Shown: positions 22,976 to 36,174 of the stretch, in pieces | How positions within the stretch are numbered: position 1 is the first letter of the stretch | Layout of the letters: each line of letters opens with the position of its first letter | Assembly: GCF_036323735.1 (NCBI RefSeq) | Contig: NC_086029.1 | Span: 50,773,357 to 50,837,356, forward strand | Source: Rattus norvegicus | Taxonomy: Eukaryota; Chordata; Mammalia; Rodentia; Muridae | DNA: 64,000 bases | Direction: 5' to 3' | Notes under the pieces: generated by a model | Told to the model about the DNA's origin: nothing | The model's input: only the letters and a program-made list of their open reading frames with translations | Databases searched by the model: none | Made by a program: the position numbers and the translations under genes

Positions 22976-22991
22976 CCATCCATCTTGAATT

Positions 22992-22999
22992 TGACGTCA
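22992..22999. promoter_or_regulatory. Palindromic CRE (TGACGTCA)
   Basis: A full CREB/ATF consensus in the CpG island, just upstream of predicted Zbtb21 exon 1 and about 40 bases from a CACGTG E-box. A half-site-like TGAGGTCA also lies nearby at about 23014-23021. Confidence 0.7.
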
Positions 23000-23344
23000 T
23001 CCCACACCAGGGATGAGGTCATCGCAGGCAGCGCTCGTCACGTGCGTGGCGCTGGGATTGGGTGTCGATCGGCTGGGGGCGGGCCGGGGGCGGGCCTGCG
23101 GGAGCGCGGCCGCGTTGGGTCCCGCGCTTGGGTGCCTCTCCGGTGAGGCGCGTTCACGAGCAGTGGAGCGCAGGGACGCCCGAGGGTAGGCGTGTGGTCA
23201 TGGGAAGCCCCTGAATGGGGAGTTATCGGAAAATAGCTCATCCCCATTTCTTCCTCCTGGGGAAAGCCGCAATGCACAAGTTGGGCCCCCAGGTTTCCCT
23301 TATTCGTTCTGTGGCTTTTTCAAACACATGTCCAAAACTTACCT

Positions 23345-23478
23345 TTTTAAAATGGTGTTGAAGCTGGGCAGGGTGGTGCATGCATATAATCCCAGCACCC
23401 AGGACACTGAGGCAGAATTCCTGTTAACTATTCTAAACTACAGAATGAGGCCCTGGCTCTTTTCAAAACAAAAGACAA
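23345..23478 (+). repeat. B1 SINE
   Basis: 'gctgggcagggtggtgcatg', 'cataatcccagcacccagga' and 'gaggccctggctcttttcaa' follow the B1 layout; the middle is altered. Confidence 0.75.
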
Positions 23479-24354
23479 AGAAAATGCAACCTTTTTCTTG
23501 CAACACCAGCTCTCTTTTAGCCTCTTTGCATGAAAATTACAGTTCCATTTGTCAGATGACTGTAAGCCAAAACCAGACAACTGGGTAACAAATGCCAAAC
23601 TACCAATCACAGCTGTGAAGAAAGGGTCTCTAGGTCACAGAAGTTTTCTAGAGCCTGGAATATAGCAGCAGACAGTCTCGACAAGTGAAAATTCTACAAC
23701 AGACTTTAAAAATGCCTACATCTTAAATTAGGTGCTCTATGTTTCAGGAAGTGTGTGATTTTCAAATCTGCTTCTGAAGGTGGGTTTTAGCTACATGAAC
23801 CAAGGTAAAACTCAATGAAAAGCTCAATGAAGTGTGTGAGGGTTATGTGGGAGAAGGAATCTTGCATTAGCTAGATCCAAATTGGGGTGGGGTGGGGGGG
23901 GGCTCCAAATGAATAACTGAATATTTAATGTCTTTCAAGAGTATGCCCTTTAGAATTTCACACTAAATATTCTCTTTTGCAATCATTCAAGAGTTTTTTA
24001 AAAATGTCTTCGTACTTTGAATTGTATGGCAGTTAAAGCAAGAGGTGGTCTTGTAAAGAGGGCTTTCAGAGGACCGCCTGCAATGAGGTTGCATGTGCAT
24101 GCACCATTGCGCCTCTTTTTTACATGCAGAAAATCAATATGGAGCTGCAGAGCCTGTGGCCTAGAGAAAAGCCAGATTCGCTTGTTTTTTAACCACATGG
24201 AGTGCAAAGCAACCTCCCTCCAACTGTTTCCTAGCTCATTTGCTGTGTCCCCAGTGCCTGCTGCCTGTACACGGGGCATGTTCAACCAATCTCTGAGTCT
24301 GACCTAACTGCCAAATACAACAGAAACCTTTGGATCTTTCGTACACCTCTGGCT

Positions 24355-24525
24355 TAATGATGTTTTATTGGTTCCTTCTTCAAACTTAGTGGCAGGGCTG
24401 TGTCATGATGATAATGGACTTAAAAACTGTATGCTAGCCCCAAATAAATGTTTTCCTTTGTAAGAGTTGCCTTGATCACAGTGTCTCTTCACAGCAATAA
24501 AACCCCAAGACACAGACCTAACCTA
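24355..24525 (+). repeat. Partial rodent medium-reiterated repeat
   Basis: It shares 'aataaatgttttcctttgta' and 'agagttgccttgatcacagt' with the 3' half of the 20.5-kb copy, ending 'ataaaaccccaagacacaga'. Confidence 0.5.
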
Positions 24526-26013
24526 GAATGAAATGTTTTGATCAGTAACTTGTCCCAAGCCTATTTTTCTCTTCATAGTACACTTACATATTTGCAACAC
24601 ATGAAAGCTCATTACTCTCCTTTTCTGACCTATGCAGCCCTCACTATTCTACAAGGTAGGGTCCACATTCTACTCTTAATTCTAACTTTTTTAATATATT
24701 TAATTAATTCTAAATTTAGAAGTTAAAATAATTAATTCTAACATATTTTTTCCAGATATTATCTATCTGGAAAAACAACTTAAACATCTCCTTAAAGTTT
24801 TAATCAATTACCCTTTCTAAAATGATTTAAATAGAACCAGGCATTGTGTAGAAGTATTAAGTCATATAAACTATGGAAAATCTCCCAATAGAGTGGGCCA
24901 TCTCCAGGAAGTTCACCTGCCCACACAGGTTCTGCTTGGCATCCACTATTGCCCCCATTTAATCCAATAAAATACATTTTCTATACAATAAGAACAATTA
25001 TGAAAACTTTTGGGTAAGAATTACATTCATAACGCCCAGTCCATTTGTATTTAGCAAACTTGGAGAACGTAATCTACTATGTAGTCTACTTGGTGAGTTC
25101 AAAGTTTTGTATCTAAATCACTTCCTATCATAACTTGTATTTATCAACCTATAAATATCTTTTTTGACCTTAAATTTTTTTTCTTAAATCCTAAACAACT
25201 CAGGCTTAACTGTGAGACTCTATGTATTTAGTCTTTAACCCCATCGGAGACCTGAGAAGGATATTGCCTAAGTAAACAGGAAGTGCAGAACAAGCAGTTT
25301 CTAAAACTATAGAAATGACAGGTTCCTGGCTTCGTGGATAGTCACGCAAGACCCCTCTGCAATGTGGGGGCATCCATCTTTTCACCTACTGGCCCACAAT
25401 ATCTGATAGACTTTCCAGTGAAGCAGGAACTAGAAAAGACTGGCTTACTTTGTCCTGGCAAACTTGGGCAGTTGGCTTCCTTTGTGTCCTGCTTGCCCAC
25501 AGCTTGGACAGCATACTGTTGGCAGTTGAGGCCAGGGCAGTTTTTGCACAGTGGGTAGCTTTGCACATTTGAAGCAAACTTCGTATGGAGGTTTTTGATG
25601 CCCATCATCTCTGAAGCGGTATGAGGTTGCTGCCAGGAGCAAACATGTCTCTCTATCAAGCCTTTTATTATTAAAGCATCTTAAAATGCTGTATTCTGTA
25701 GATCTCTAAAGTGTTTGAAGACCATATCCTATAATTTCTGTCTATTTCAGTATATTTGAATAGTCAAATATTGTTTATTTCTAGCTACTTGCTATCTGAT
25801 TAACTTTGAAAACATCTACAGGAGACTAAGTAAAGTTATTTTTGTAATTAAGTAACCTAGTACCTAACAAGACTACAAGTTTGATTATTGCCTACTAACT
25901 TACATTTCTTAATTATCCTAAACAATTTATAATAGTAGCTTTCAAAGACTAAAACTTTATATTACATTTTAAAATGAGTTCCACAGGCACAATACCTTAA
26001 ACAAGAGTTAAAG

Positions 26014-26105
26014 CATATATATATATGTATATATGTATATGTGTGTATATGTATATATGCATATGTGTGTATGTATATGTGTGTGCATATATGTATATAT
26101 AATAT
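26014..26105. repeat. TA/TG alternating simple repeat
   Basis: An imperfect run of 'atatatgtatatgtgtgtat'-type sequence about 90 bases long. Confidence 0.85.
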
Positions 26106-26210
26106 ACATATTAACAAAAATATAAATTCAAATTTGTATCAATATGCAATAATCTGTAACAATGTAAATATTTGAGTCTTGTTGCTTTCTAGTCTAAGGG
26201 TAGATTCAAT

Positions 26211-27230
26211 AATCTACCCTTTTGGCCCAAGTGAGGGTGCCTCAATCTACTTGGGAGGGAGAAGACAGCAAGCACAAGGGGGAAGGGAGGAGGGACAGGG
26301 GAGGGAAAGGGGATGAGGGTGGGGGAGAGGAGAACATGATCTGTTATTGGGTGGGGGAGGGCTGAAGCCCTGAGGGCCAGCAGAAGAACGGAAACAGAAA
26401 GCCTCAGGAGGAAGGAGGTTGGGTGGAGACCTGAGAAGTGAGAGACCCTCAGGACTCAAAGAGGGGGACCCTAGATGAAATGCCCTACAGTGGGGAGAGG
26501 GGACTTATTGAACCCACCTCCAGCAGAAAGACAGGGCATCAAGTGAGGGATGGGGTTTCTATCCCACAGCCAAAGCTCTGACCCATAATTCTTCCTGTCT
26601 GAAAGAAATGCAAGGATGGAAATGGAGAACAGGTTGAGGAAAAGAAGGCCCAGCGACAGGCCCAAAGTGGGATCCAGCTCAAGGAGAGGCCCCAAGGCCT
26701 GTCACCATCACTAAGGCTTTAGGGTCTTCACAAAAAAAGGAACCTATCATGACTGCTTTCCAGAAGATCCAACAAGCAGCTGAAAGAGTCAGATGCAGAT
26801 ATGTGCACTCAACCCATGAACAGAAGCTGCTGACCCTTGTGGTTGAATTAGGGAAAATCTGGAGGAAGCTGAGGAGAAGGGCAACCCTGTAGGAAGACCA
26901 GCAGTCTCAATTAACCTGGACCCCAAGATCTCTCAAACACTGCATCACCAACCAGGCAGCGTACACCAACTGAGATGAGCCCCCCAACACATATACAGCA
27001 GAGGACTCCTGGGTCTGGGTTCAGTCAGAGAAAATGCACCTAACCCTCAAGAGACTGGAGGCCCCAGGAAGTTTAGAGGTCTGATGGGGGAGATCCTGTG
27101 GACACAAAGGTGGGAGTGGAGGGAAGGGGGAGGAGGTATAGGATGAACCCTAGGGGGTGGGGGTGTGGACCGGGAGGGGAGTAAAATCTGAAGTGTAAAA
27201 ATTAAATAATTAAAAAAAATCTACCCTTTT
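26211..27230 (+). mobile_element. 5'-truncated LINE-1 (3' UTR part) with target-site duplication
   Basis: About 1 kb of rodent LINE-1 3' sequence ending in an A-rich tail ('taaataattaaaaaaaa') and flanked by the 13-base direct repeat AATCTACCCTTTT (26211-26223 and 27218-27230). The G-rich polypurine segment at about 26.25-26.35 kb, with many GGG runs, is typical of rodent L1 3' UTRs and may form a G-quadruplex. No ORF2 coding sequence was recognised, so this is a dead, severely 5'-truncated insertion. Confidence 0.85.
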
Positions 27231-27876
27231 ATCCTATCATTCCTATATCCCCTTTTGTTTTTATCCCTCCCCCTCCCCATTTTAAATTAGTTAATCAAAG
27301 CACGTGTATTTCTTTCTGGGCAGAATATCAGATCTCAGATGTCTGAAGATGACTGGAAAAAGAAACAATTGAAGTGCAAAAACAATCCTATAATAACTCC
27401 AAAATGTATAAGGAAACTACATAAAGAATTATTCTTAGCAAAACTCCTAACTGAATTAGAAAAATAACTAGCCCTTTCTTCTGCAGAAGAGGACTAACAG
27501 CATTGATCTGAGAGTGTGGAGTTTCCACATTAACAGCAAGTTCTGAACTTTTCCTAACACCTTGTAGGGGTGCTTGTACTTGATCTCAGGACTTCTCTGA
27601 CCCATTGAGGAACACAGATCCATTTATAACGGACATACAAAGTGGATAGGCATGTCTTAATATTTTTAGATAGTCCCCATGTAAAGAATGGCTTTCTCTA
27701 AAGCACTAATTTTATCAAACTTTGATCAATCTTTTCCTGAGTAATCAGTGTTAAGGAAACATTTAGGGATAAGGAATGCACATGGTTGGTGGTGTGAACC
27801 TGTTGAATTAGAGCAGCAGCTGAGGTTGACACAGATCCTGCCTCCTCAAATGAGTGCAGCTATAAATCTCTTTGAC

Positions 27877-27903
27877 AGAGAGGGAGAGAGGGAGGGAGGG
27901 AGG

Positions 27904-27943
<40 letters not shown>
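27877..27943. repeat. (GGGA)n(GA)n purine tract
   Basis: An all-purine run of 'gagggagggagg' units passing into pure GA dinucleotides. Confidence 0.95.
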
Positions 27944-27948
<5 letters not shown>

Positions 27949-28096
27949 TGCAACCCGTTCCAATGCATACATAGCAGGATCTTTATATCCAGGTAGGGAA
28001 AGAGTAACAAATAACAAAACGTAAGGAGCTGACATACAATGAGGAAAAACAGGTAGAATTAATACAATCAGTCAAGTGACATTTTTCACGGGGAAT

Positions 28097-28098
<2 letters not shown>

Positions 28099-28148
<50 letters not shown>

Positions 28149-28153
28149 TATAT
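28099..28153. repeat. (TA)n microsatellite
   Basis: About 42 bases of uninterrupted TA followed by a short CA/TA extension. It is self-complementary and cruciform-prone. Confidence 0.95.
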
Positions 28154-28796
28154 CCATTTTTAGTAATTTTTATATCCCTTGTATGCCCTGGGTGTAGAAT
28201 AGCAAAGATAAAACAACAGGAAGAGGGATAGAGTCCGGCAGGAACTGTCTACCATATCTTCTTTTGAGGGAGCACCCTACATAGGTGGAGAGGTAGAAGA
28301 TATTGGTGACTGAGATGGTGAGGAGGTGGCAGGTGTGGACGCCTCCGCCCACTGTGGGCTGAGGTAGAAGTCCATCACGGCTCTACCCCTGGATAGGCGT
28401 GCACTGATGAATCCTAAGCAGAATCTCCAACTCTGGCTCCATGTACATGTTTATGCACATACGATTTAACCACTTCATTAGGATTTACCACCTGGACGAG
28501 TCCCAGCCATGGACTTGGAGATGCTCTGTCTGCTCTGTCTTACCCTTAAAATGTTATTCGATGTCCTATCCTACTTAATGGAACTGCTGCCTGCTCTGCT
28601 AACCAAATCTGAAGCCTGGGATTACTTTTCCATTTCTGCTTTCAGCTGCCACTAGGTTCTATCAGGTTACCTCTCAGGTATCCCTCAGATCTGTCCTCAC
28701 TGGCCCTGACTCTGCTCTTCCTGGGCTCTTACTGGCCAGCCTGTAGCTACCTGAGCAATTTCTGATCCCCTTCCCTTAGTAGATTCCACTTCTAGC

Positions 28797-28931
28797 TGTA
28801 TGCATTCTTTTTGTTCTTTTTCTTTCTTCCCCCCCCCCCCCCGGAGCTGGGGACCGAACCCAGGGCCTTGCGCTTCCTAGGCAAGCGCTCTACCACTGAG
28901 CTAAATCCCCAACCCCTGTATGCATTCTTTT
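28797..28931 (-). mobile_element. ID SINE with 15-bp target-site duplication
   Basis: Inverted ID body ('ggagctggggaccgaaccca' to 'ctgagctaaatccccaaccc') with the flanking direct repeat TGTATGCATTCTTTT at 28797-28811 and 28917-28931. A run of about 15 C residues separates the body from the T-rich tail. Confidence 0.95.
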
Positions 28932-30390
28932 AAATGTATGTTTCACCAACACGTGCCCAGGTACTCTGTCCTGTAGCGTCCAGTGGTCTGCTGAGTCAGC
29001 AGCTTTCTGCCTGCCTGAGACCAGTGTTCACACCCGATCAAGTCCTCCTTACCAGCTCCCATGTTCTCACTCATGGCCAACCCACAGAACCTCCCTTATG
29101 CTTCAGTTGCTCCTCTGTAATATCTATGCCATCTCATTCCAGCTGCTTGAAGGTTTTTTTCCCTCCATTAGCATATTCCTTTGGTATGGCAACTGTCTGG
29201 TACTCTGGATGTTCCAAGACCTTTGGGCTCATTGCTAGGGCTGGGTCCTGGCCCAGCTGTTCCCGGTGGCTAGAGTTTTCCCTCAGAAACTGGGTTACAA
29301 TGCTGTGGTACTATAAGACTTTGTCTGAAGTTTTTATGCTAAACAAACACATTCTGCCTGTAAGTTGTGGAGGCACATCTAGGTGGGGCTTGAACAAGTT
29401 CTTTCCATCTTTTACTCAGCTGTGAGTCCCTTAAATATCACTTTACTTTGAATACGTACCTGGACACCCAGCTTCACCCAACTTGTGGGTCTGGGTTGTT
29501 GTTTTTTTAAAGAATTAGGCCGGGGTAAGGGGTATAGATGGTGTGTTGTGACTTCTGTGATAAAGTGTCTGACCTTAGAGGCGTCATGCAGGTCAGTCAC
29601 AGTCCAGGAGGTAAGTGTCTAAAGTTATCCCGACTAGACTGGAGTCTGGTGTCTGCAGGTCCTGCACCCATGGAGGATACTGGGCTTTGAACTCCTCCTG
29701 ATCTTTTCGCGTCCACCTTCCGAGGTTGGGTTTATGAGGTGCTGGGAATCAAATTCATAGCTTTGTGTATGCTCGGCAAGCACTCTGGAGCACTCAGACT
29801 GAAACCAGGTCAAATGACTTAATTTCCTTTGTTACTGGGCAGCCTTCACTCTCTCCATCCTTCCCTCCCTCTGGGATGTGACTCAGTTGATCTGGCATAC
29901 TGTTAGTTCTCCAATGTGTCTGAGATGACTTCTAAAAATAGGTGAATGCCCCCTTTCTCACTGAGTTACTGAGGCATGCTAATAGCCATGAATGTCCCTG
30001 CACTTTGGAAATTGTTAGGAAGAAATGTCTGTCGAGCAGAAGCCGTGGTGACATCATCTGTGGTTCTACAAAGTCTGCATGCTGAATCCATTTGACACAC
30101 TCTTGGCTAGAAGTCTAGAATACCCTAATAACACTGGCAATATCCTCAAGATATTTTTCTCTTATAAAAATCAGCTACAGTTTTACAGTGAGATGGTACA
30201 AGCATGTTCCAGGGCTACAGAAGGAACAAGACTTGGCCTCTTGATGAAACCTGCTTTCCTGTCAATGCGCAATTCTCCCCTCGCCACCAGTGGACAAGAG
30301 TGATCATCATGACAGCCCAACTGCAGGAAACAAATACTCATATTGGATCTTCTACTCCAATTTACCCAATCTGACCACAGTTTGGGACAG

Positions 30391-30392
<2 letters not shown>

Positions 30393-30451
<59 letters not shown>
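30393..30451. repeat. (TG)n microsatellite
   Basis: About 58 bases of uninterrupted TG. Confidence 0.97.
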
Positions 30452-30452
<1 letters not shown>

Positions 30453-30643
30453 CTCTCCCTGAACTATTACAGAAGCCAGGCTGTGGCAGTATTATGAGAA
30501 TATTCAGTGTCAGAGCCCTGCCCTGGCTGCACTAACAGGCTGACTTTGGCCACATGTTCTCAAAATCCAATTAAAGAGGCAAGTGCAGAAAGGAAATTTA
30601 TTCAATGTCACTGTAGTCAAAGGAGGAACAAAGAGGTACAGTG

Positions 30644-30644
<1 letters not shown>

Positions 30645-30689
<45 letters not shown>
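30645..30689. repeat. (CA)n microsatellite
   Basis: About 45 bases of uninterrupted CA, roughly 200 bases from the TG run at 30.4 kb and on the complementary strand relative to it. Confidence 0.97.
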
Positions 30690-30690
<1 letters not shown>

Positions 30691-32099
30691 TTAGAGTCTG
30701 AACAAGCTTAGGTATAAGTAGACAAAGGTATACATAGCTGAACAGTTATGATCAAGGCATGGTCCTAACTTATTGACCCATCATTGTCTCAGCTCCTGCT
30801 AGGTGATCTGACATGTTGTAGGAGCTGTGTGAAATCTGTCCTCCAGACAGTTCCAGGCCTCAGACTTCTCCTCTCAGCAGGAGACTCCTGAGGAAATTCC
30901 AGTTTCTTGGGGACAATAGGTTCAGTCGCCTGACAGCCTAAGGGCGGAACACACATCCCTTTAGGAGACCAGCATTATTTCCATGATGGTTAGAGCCATG
31001 GATACCATGTGTAATTCTCTAATTTGAACACCATCTACCTGGGACTAGCACACAATTCCTGAGGTTAAGGATGTAACCCCTAACTGACCCCCACTGTCAA
31101 TCAATTACAAGCCCCAATTCTGACCTATTCTTCTGGTGACTGGCTATATATTGGGGTTCCATATCCATGTCCTAAGGTATGACTGGCAAAATGGGTCATA
31201 GTACCCAGGGGAACACTTATTTACAGAAAAGAAAATCACCAAGGAGCTCTAGATGGCTTGGGTTTTAGATGAATGAGTTTAAGAAGAGATGAGGGTACAG
31301 CTTTCAGTTCTCTTTGTAGGCGCTTTTATAAACAGTCACAGCAACCTGTTAGAAACTCCATGAATTCTTGCCCTTTGGGTTGGTATAAAGGCTTCTTCAC
31401 ACAGGATTGACTAATCCAAGAAAGTTTTATTGGCGATAGGAAGTGCCCAGCCAGAGGCATCTGAAAGTCTGGACTGAACATGGCCAGTAGATAGACTGGG
31501 CCATGTGAGAAAGGGAGGGAAAGCAAGAGAGGAAGAGAAGAGAGAAGAACCAAGAGCCTAGAGAAGAACCAAGAACTAGGATCACACATAGGCAAAATGG
31601 CTAGGTTCTGTAGGAGAAAAGAGAAGCTGGTATCAAAGCTCAGGGGCTGGAGAGGGTAAGGGTAGGGATCAGTGAGAATTGCTGAGAGTAGCCAGGACTT
31701 TGTAACTGGTGCTGGGAAAGCCTGGTGGTCTGTGTTTGCTTTGATGTTAATAAGCTTCTCAGGCATTTGTCAACTCTATCCGGAGATTGGTGCTGGAACT
31801 CCATACCTTCCAGTCCTGTCTTGGTCTTTCTGTGACCTGCCTCAATCCTCAAAGAACCTGAGGACTGCTAGCTAGCATTCTGTATAGTGTCCAGAAAGAT
31901 GACCCTTACCACTTTGAAGAGCCCAAGGATTTAAGGAGACTTTGGGCCAGGAAATGGGGATAGAGACTGAAGACACTTTTGATTGTCACATTTGAATGTT
32001 AAGATCACATTGGCAACTAGCAATATAAGTATGTGTGCTATGTGTGTTATATGTTCATATGTATGCATCTGTGTGGTGAAGGCCAGAGTTCAACCACTT

Positions 32100-32230
32100 C
32101 CATTGTTTTTTAAGACAGGGTATTGCTCTGTAGACCAGGCTGGCCTTGAACTCACAGAGTTCACTTGCCTCTGCCTCCCAAGTGCTGAGATCAAAGATGT
32201 GCACCACTGCATTCTTCTGTCATATTTTTG
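32100..32230 (-). repeat. B1 SINE
   Basis: Inverted B1 text: 'gtagaccaggctggccttga', 'actcacagagttcacttgcc' and 'tctgcctcccaagtgctgag'. Confidence 0.85.
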
Positions 32231-32599
32231 AGGCAGCGTCGCTCTGATACTAGAGCTCACTGATTCGACTGGACTGTCTGGCCAGCAGGCTCTTCCTGTC
32301 TCCACCACCTCAACAGTGGGGTTACAGGTCTGCATTCACACTCCTGGGTTTTCTGTGGTTGTTGGGTTCTGAACCAGATCCTCATGCTTGCACAGCATGT
32401 ATTTCATTGAGCCACCTCCTGGCCTGCCACAGACTTCTAAAAGTTAGCCCTGTATGCTCTCTTCTGGACTGGAAGTTCACTCATCGTAACTCAGTATTAA
32501 AACGAAGGACGGAACAATGCAGCTTTGACTACTAGCCAGTTTAGGGGCCCATCCTGGGATCGATTGCCAAAGGAGACCCGAGTGGCCCTAAACTGGTTA

Positions 32600-32860
32600 T
32601 AATAAAGACACGGTTGGGGTTTGAGTGTGAACTGTTTGAACACTTAGTCCCCAGGTAGTGGCAGTTTTGAAAGGTTGTGGAAGCTTAAGGAGGCAGAACC
32701 TTACAAAAAAGTAGTTCATCGCTGGGGATGAGCCTGGGAGGTTTACATCTGGGTTTTGCTTCCTGTGTACTCTTTGTGTCCCGTTCTGCCAAGATAGATG
32801 TGGTGTCCCAGGTGCAAACTCCTGTCACCAGGACATGATCTGTCACTATGCCTTCAAACT
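32600..32860 (+). repeat. Old rodent medium-reiterated repeat
   Basis: 'gggtttgagtgtgaactgtt', 'gaacacttagtccccaggta' and 'ggcagttttgaaaggttgtg' resemble an interspersed rodent family related in layout to the 20.5-kb repeat. Family not assigned. Confidence 0.4.
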
Positions 32861-33869
32861 GTGGCTATGCACACACCCATTTGCTCCTTCTTAGGAATTT
32901 GAAATTGAGAAAGCAATGATTAGAAAGACAACTGATGAGCGCACCCGCTGCTTTTTTGTTTAGTGCTGGGGACCAAGTCCAGGGGTAAACATGAATGCAG
33001 GTGAAAGGTGATGCCAGTGTGGAGAGCACTGTGTGTGTGAAGATGAAAACATGTGTAAGCATCACCATCAAGTATTAAAGCAAATCGTCAGAGAATAAAG
33101 AGACATGACAGTGAAGAATGTTAATGAACCTGGCCTTTAGGCCTAAGGACTGGTACTCATTGTCCTGTAAGGAGACTGAGAAATTAAGGAGGAAGAACGA
33201 TGAAAATGGTTTTGTTAGGCACAAATACTGTGCCCCAGGCACAGATAAACAAATTCAGGGTTTACATCAAAAGGCAGAATACATCATGTTGGTGTTGGGC
33301 TACCAGCCTCTGAATTCAACTGCCAGGTCTCCAGTTTAGCAACTGGGTAAGCCTGGCCTATGCAGTGTCATCATCATCCAAAGGGAAGATTAGCAGCTGT
33401 CTCCTAGCTTGGAAATGAGGAGAGGACAAGGGCCCGGTGCTTAGTACAGAGCAAGCACTGAACTGAAGACAGGTACACTCTTGTTCCTTAGAAAGTGACT
33501 TGAGGACTGAAAACTATTTCAAAGAAAAGTAATCAGATCTAAAATACGTTACCATCAACATGGATCTGGTCCTGGAGTGCATGGTAATAGCAGAGTGTGG
33601 TGGGAGGGAAGCTGAAACTATGCATGCTCATTCCAGAGAAAGTCTGATATTTAGTTAGAGCATGGTGGCTACATTGACTCATGGCTATAAGATAAAATGG
33701 CAAACCTTAGGTTAGATAACCTGTGTGGAGAAAAGCTGGTAGAGACACTGAAAAACATGACCTTTTCATGTTCATAAAAGCCAGGAAAGTGGAGCATAGT
33801 GCTTACAGAAAGATTAAAAGAAATTCTATACTAACATGTAATACTTTAAAGTAGGATGCTAGGGAAGTG

Positions 33870-34210
33870 TGATGGTTGGTTTCACTGTTAGATCGATGGG
33901 GTTTAAGATTATTGAGTACTCCTCCACCTGTGTCTGTCAGTGTTCCTCAAAAGAGTTAACCGAGAAGGGAAGATCCACCTGAACACGAGTGACCTCATCC
34001 CATGGGCAGGGCTACACCGAATGGAATGGAGAGAGTGAGCAGAGCACCAGCATTAATGTCCCCACTTCCTGACTGCAGAGGCAGTATGGCCAGCCACCTC
34101 ATGTTCCTGCTGCCATTCCTTCCTCTCATGATGGACTGTACCCTTACATTGGGAAGTAAAGCAAACCTTCCCTAAGTTCTCACAAGTATTTTGTCATAGC
34201 ATGAGAAGAG
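33870..34210 (+). repeat. Old rodent medium-reiterated repeat
   Basis: 'gtgatggttggtttcactgt' through 'ctcatgatggactgtaccct' and 'gggaagtaaagcaaaccttc' matches, with much divergence, the layout of the 42.9-43.8 kb copies. Confidence 0.45.
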
Positions 34211-36050
34211 GAAATGATACCGAAATGTTGATAAAGTAGAATTCAATTTGGTCAGGTTGAATGGCTTCTGAACAATTATAAGAGGCCATTGTCTTAGCCT
34301 GGGCCCCTGCTCTGGGCCTGAGCAAGTTGGCTAAAATATCAAAATGGAGTCATTCATGCTAAAATTCTGGGTCATTAAGCGGAAACTGGGAATTATCATT
34401 AGCAAGATAACAGTCTTCCCCAAAGAGGCCTTGTCAGGGGCATGATAATGAAGTTTCCTTCTTCCTTAACCCTTACACGACAAGGATAATGTAAAGTTAC
34501 TCAGTATTAGAACTCAGTGGTTCTCCTCCTATGGCTCCTACCCCTGTCCCTGACAGACATGGACATGAGTTTGAAGAACATGCCTTTTGTTCTTTGTTTT
34601 TGCTGACTTCTTCCCTTCTCTGTTGGCTCAGTCAGATGCTCCGGGTGTCCTATGCAATGAGATGTCTGATTCTAAAATAGGAGCAAGTTAAGATCTTTAA
34701 ACTAAATTGCTGTGATTTGGGCCTTTGTGGGAAAAAAAAATCCCCAAATTGACCAGTTACTTGTGAAAAGAGAGTGACAAGAGAGTATCAGAAGATGTTT
34801 GGTTTCCTCTCCTGAGGCTATAGAAGAATTGGCCTTCCGTAGGAGTTACACTAATTAGAACTAGCTTTCTAATTAGTATATGTATGTGTAGTGTTGCCTT
34901 GTCCTTCTTCAAAATGTAGAACAGGCAAGTATGCTGTATGACACACCTATTTCTGCCCTCCCACCAGAGCCACCTCCAGCACGTCTAACAAGCAGCTCCG
35001 ATATAAAGAGGTCCCGGGAAAAGGCAGCGATACTTGCCCGCCTGCAGATGTTCTTTGGTGAGTATATGTCGATGCCACTGCTGCTATGCCCACCATCCTC
35101 CATTGACATCAGGTTCCAGCTTCTTCAATCTTCCCACTTAGACTTAACACCTGCAACTCTGCAGAGAGCATCCGCGCTTTCGGAACAGAAGAGTCTCTCC
35201 GGGCTAGATTGGGACTGCTGACAAATTCATCTTCGTGGACTCAGCCATCTCTAGCAAGCATGTGTATCGATGGGGCTAACCGTCTCTATCACGCATGCCA
35301 ATATCACAATACAGATGTACTCACTGGTTCTGTTTCTCTAAAGAACTTTGCTGAAAACAATATCCAATGGAAGGGAATATGAAGACCAAATGGTTGGTCC
35401 TGAAAACATACATGAGTGACATTATCCAGACTGAGCTGGTTACATATACACAAGAGGAATATATGTGATGCATGGAGGGATATATGGGCAAGTTTGAATA
35501 AAGGAAAGGGAAGGGAAAATAATGTAATTATAATATAATGTAAAGAAATAAAAGAAGTAATTAAAAGGGGAGGAATAGAGATGCAGAAAAAGAGGAGCTG
35601 GATTTGTGATTCTGTTACCTGTGGGAGTATACAGGTTTTCAAATATGTATATAACATTTTATCTCTTACCTGGGTTGTAAATAAATGGTGTTTTACTGTT
35701 CACTAAGACTGGCCTATTCTGCCCACAATGCAGTGCAGTTGGTCACAGCCATCAGGGTGAGCTTTGCTAAAGAGAACATTTTCTTACAGGTCCACCAAAC
35801 CTGACAAGATGTGAGACCCAAGGAGGAGAGGGATATTCTGCGTCTTCTTTTTCTGTGACATAACTTGCAGAATCCTTTTAAAACCAAGAAGCAGTAAAGA
35901 TCGCCTACTCCTTCACTCACAGATGGGCCCTGAAGCTCAGGGCCCAACCCTTCCTGTTGCTGTAGTTGATTAATCTGTTCTACTTGCCCAGCAATGGTGC
36001 CGCAAGTTTCTTGCTACCCGCCCTGATGCTCCAGATTCTCTCAAATGAAA

Positions 36051-36174
<124 letters not shown>

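Larger units (their letters stand above)
22300..23220. promoter_or_regulatory. Zbtb21: CpG island, Zbtb21 promoter
   Basis: This is the only long CpG-rich tract in the 64-kb window, against an AT-rich background, and it sits at the 5' end of the Zbtb21 transcript. There is no TATA box at the expected place. Motifs seen directly: a palindromic CRE TGACGTCA (22992-22999), an E-box CACGTG (23039-23044), two adjacent GGGGGCGGGCC boxes (23075-23085 and 23086-23096), an NRF1-like GCATGCGCAG (22658-22667) and a YY1-like CAAGATGG on the minus strand near 22980-22990. Such islands commonly fire in both directions; the start site around 22.95-23.0 kb is an inference from the splice donor and motif positions. 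Confidence 0.85.
23220..26200. other. Intergenic, upstream of Zbtb21
   Basis: No coding exon was recognised. It contains a B1 at 23.35 kb, a partial rodent repeat at 24.36 kb, and an alternating purine-pyrimidine TA/TG tract at about 26.01-26.10 kb. The rest is AT-rich and featureless to my reading. Confidence 0.6.

Noticed and set aside
28934..29425. 163-codon plus-strand frame
   Set aside because: No domain, not part of any recognised transcript, and it begins at the edge of an ID element.
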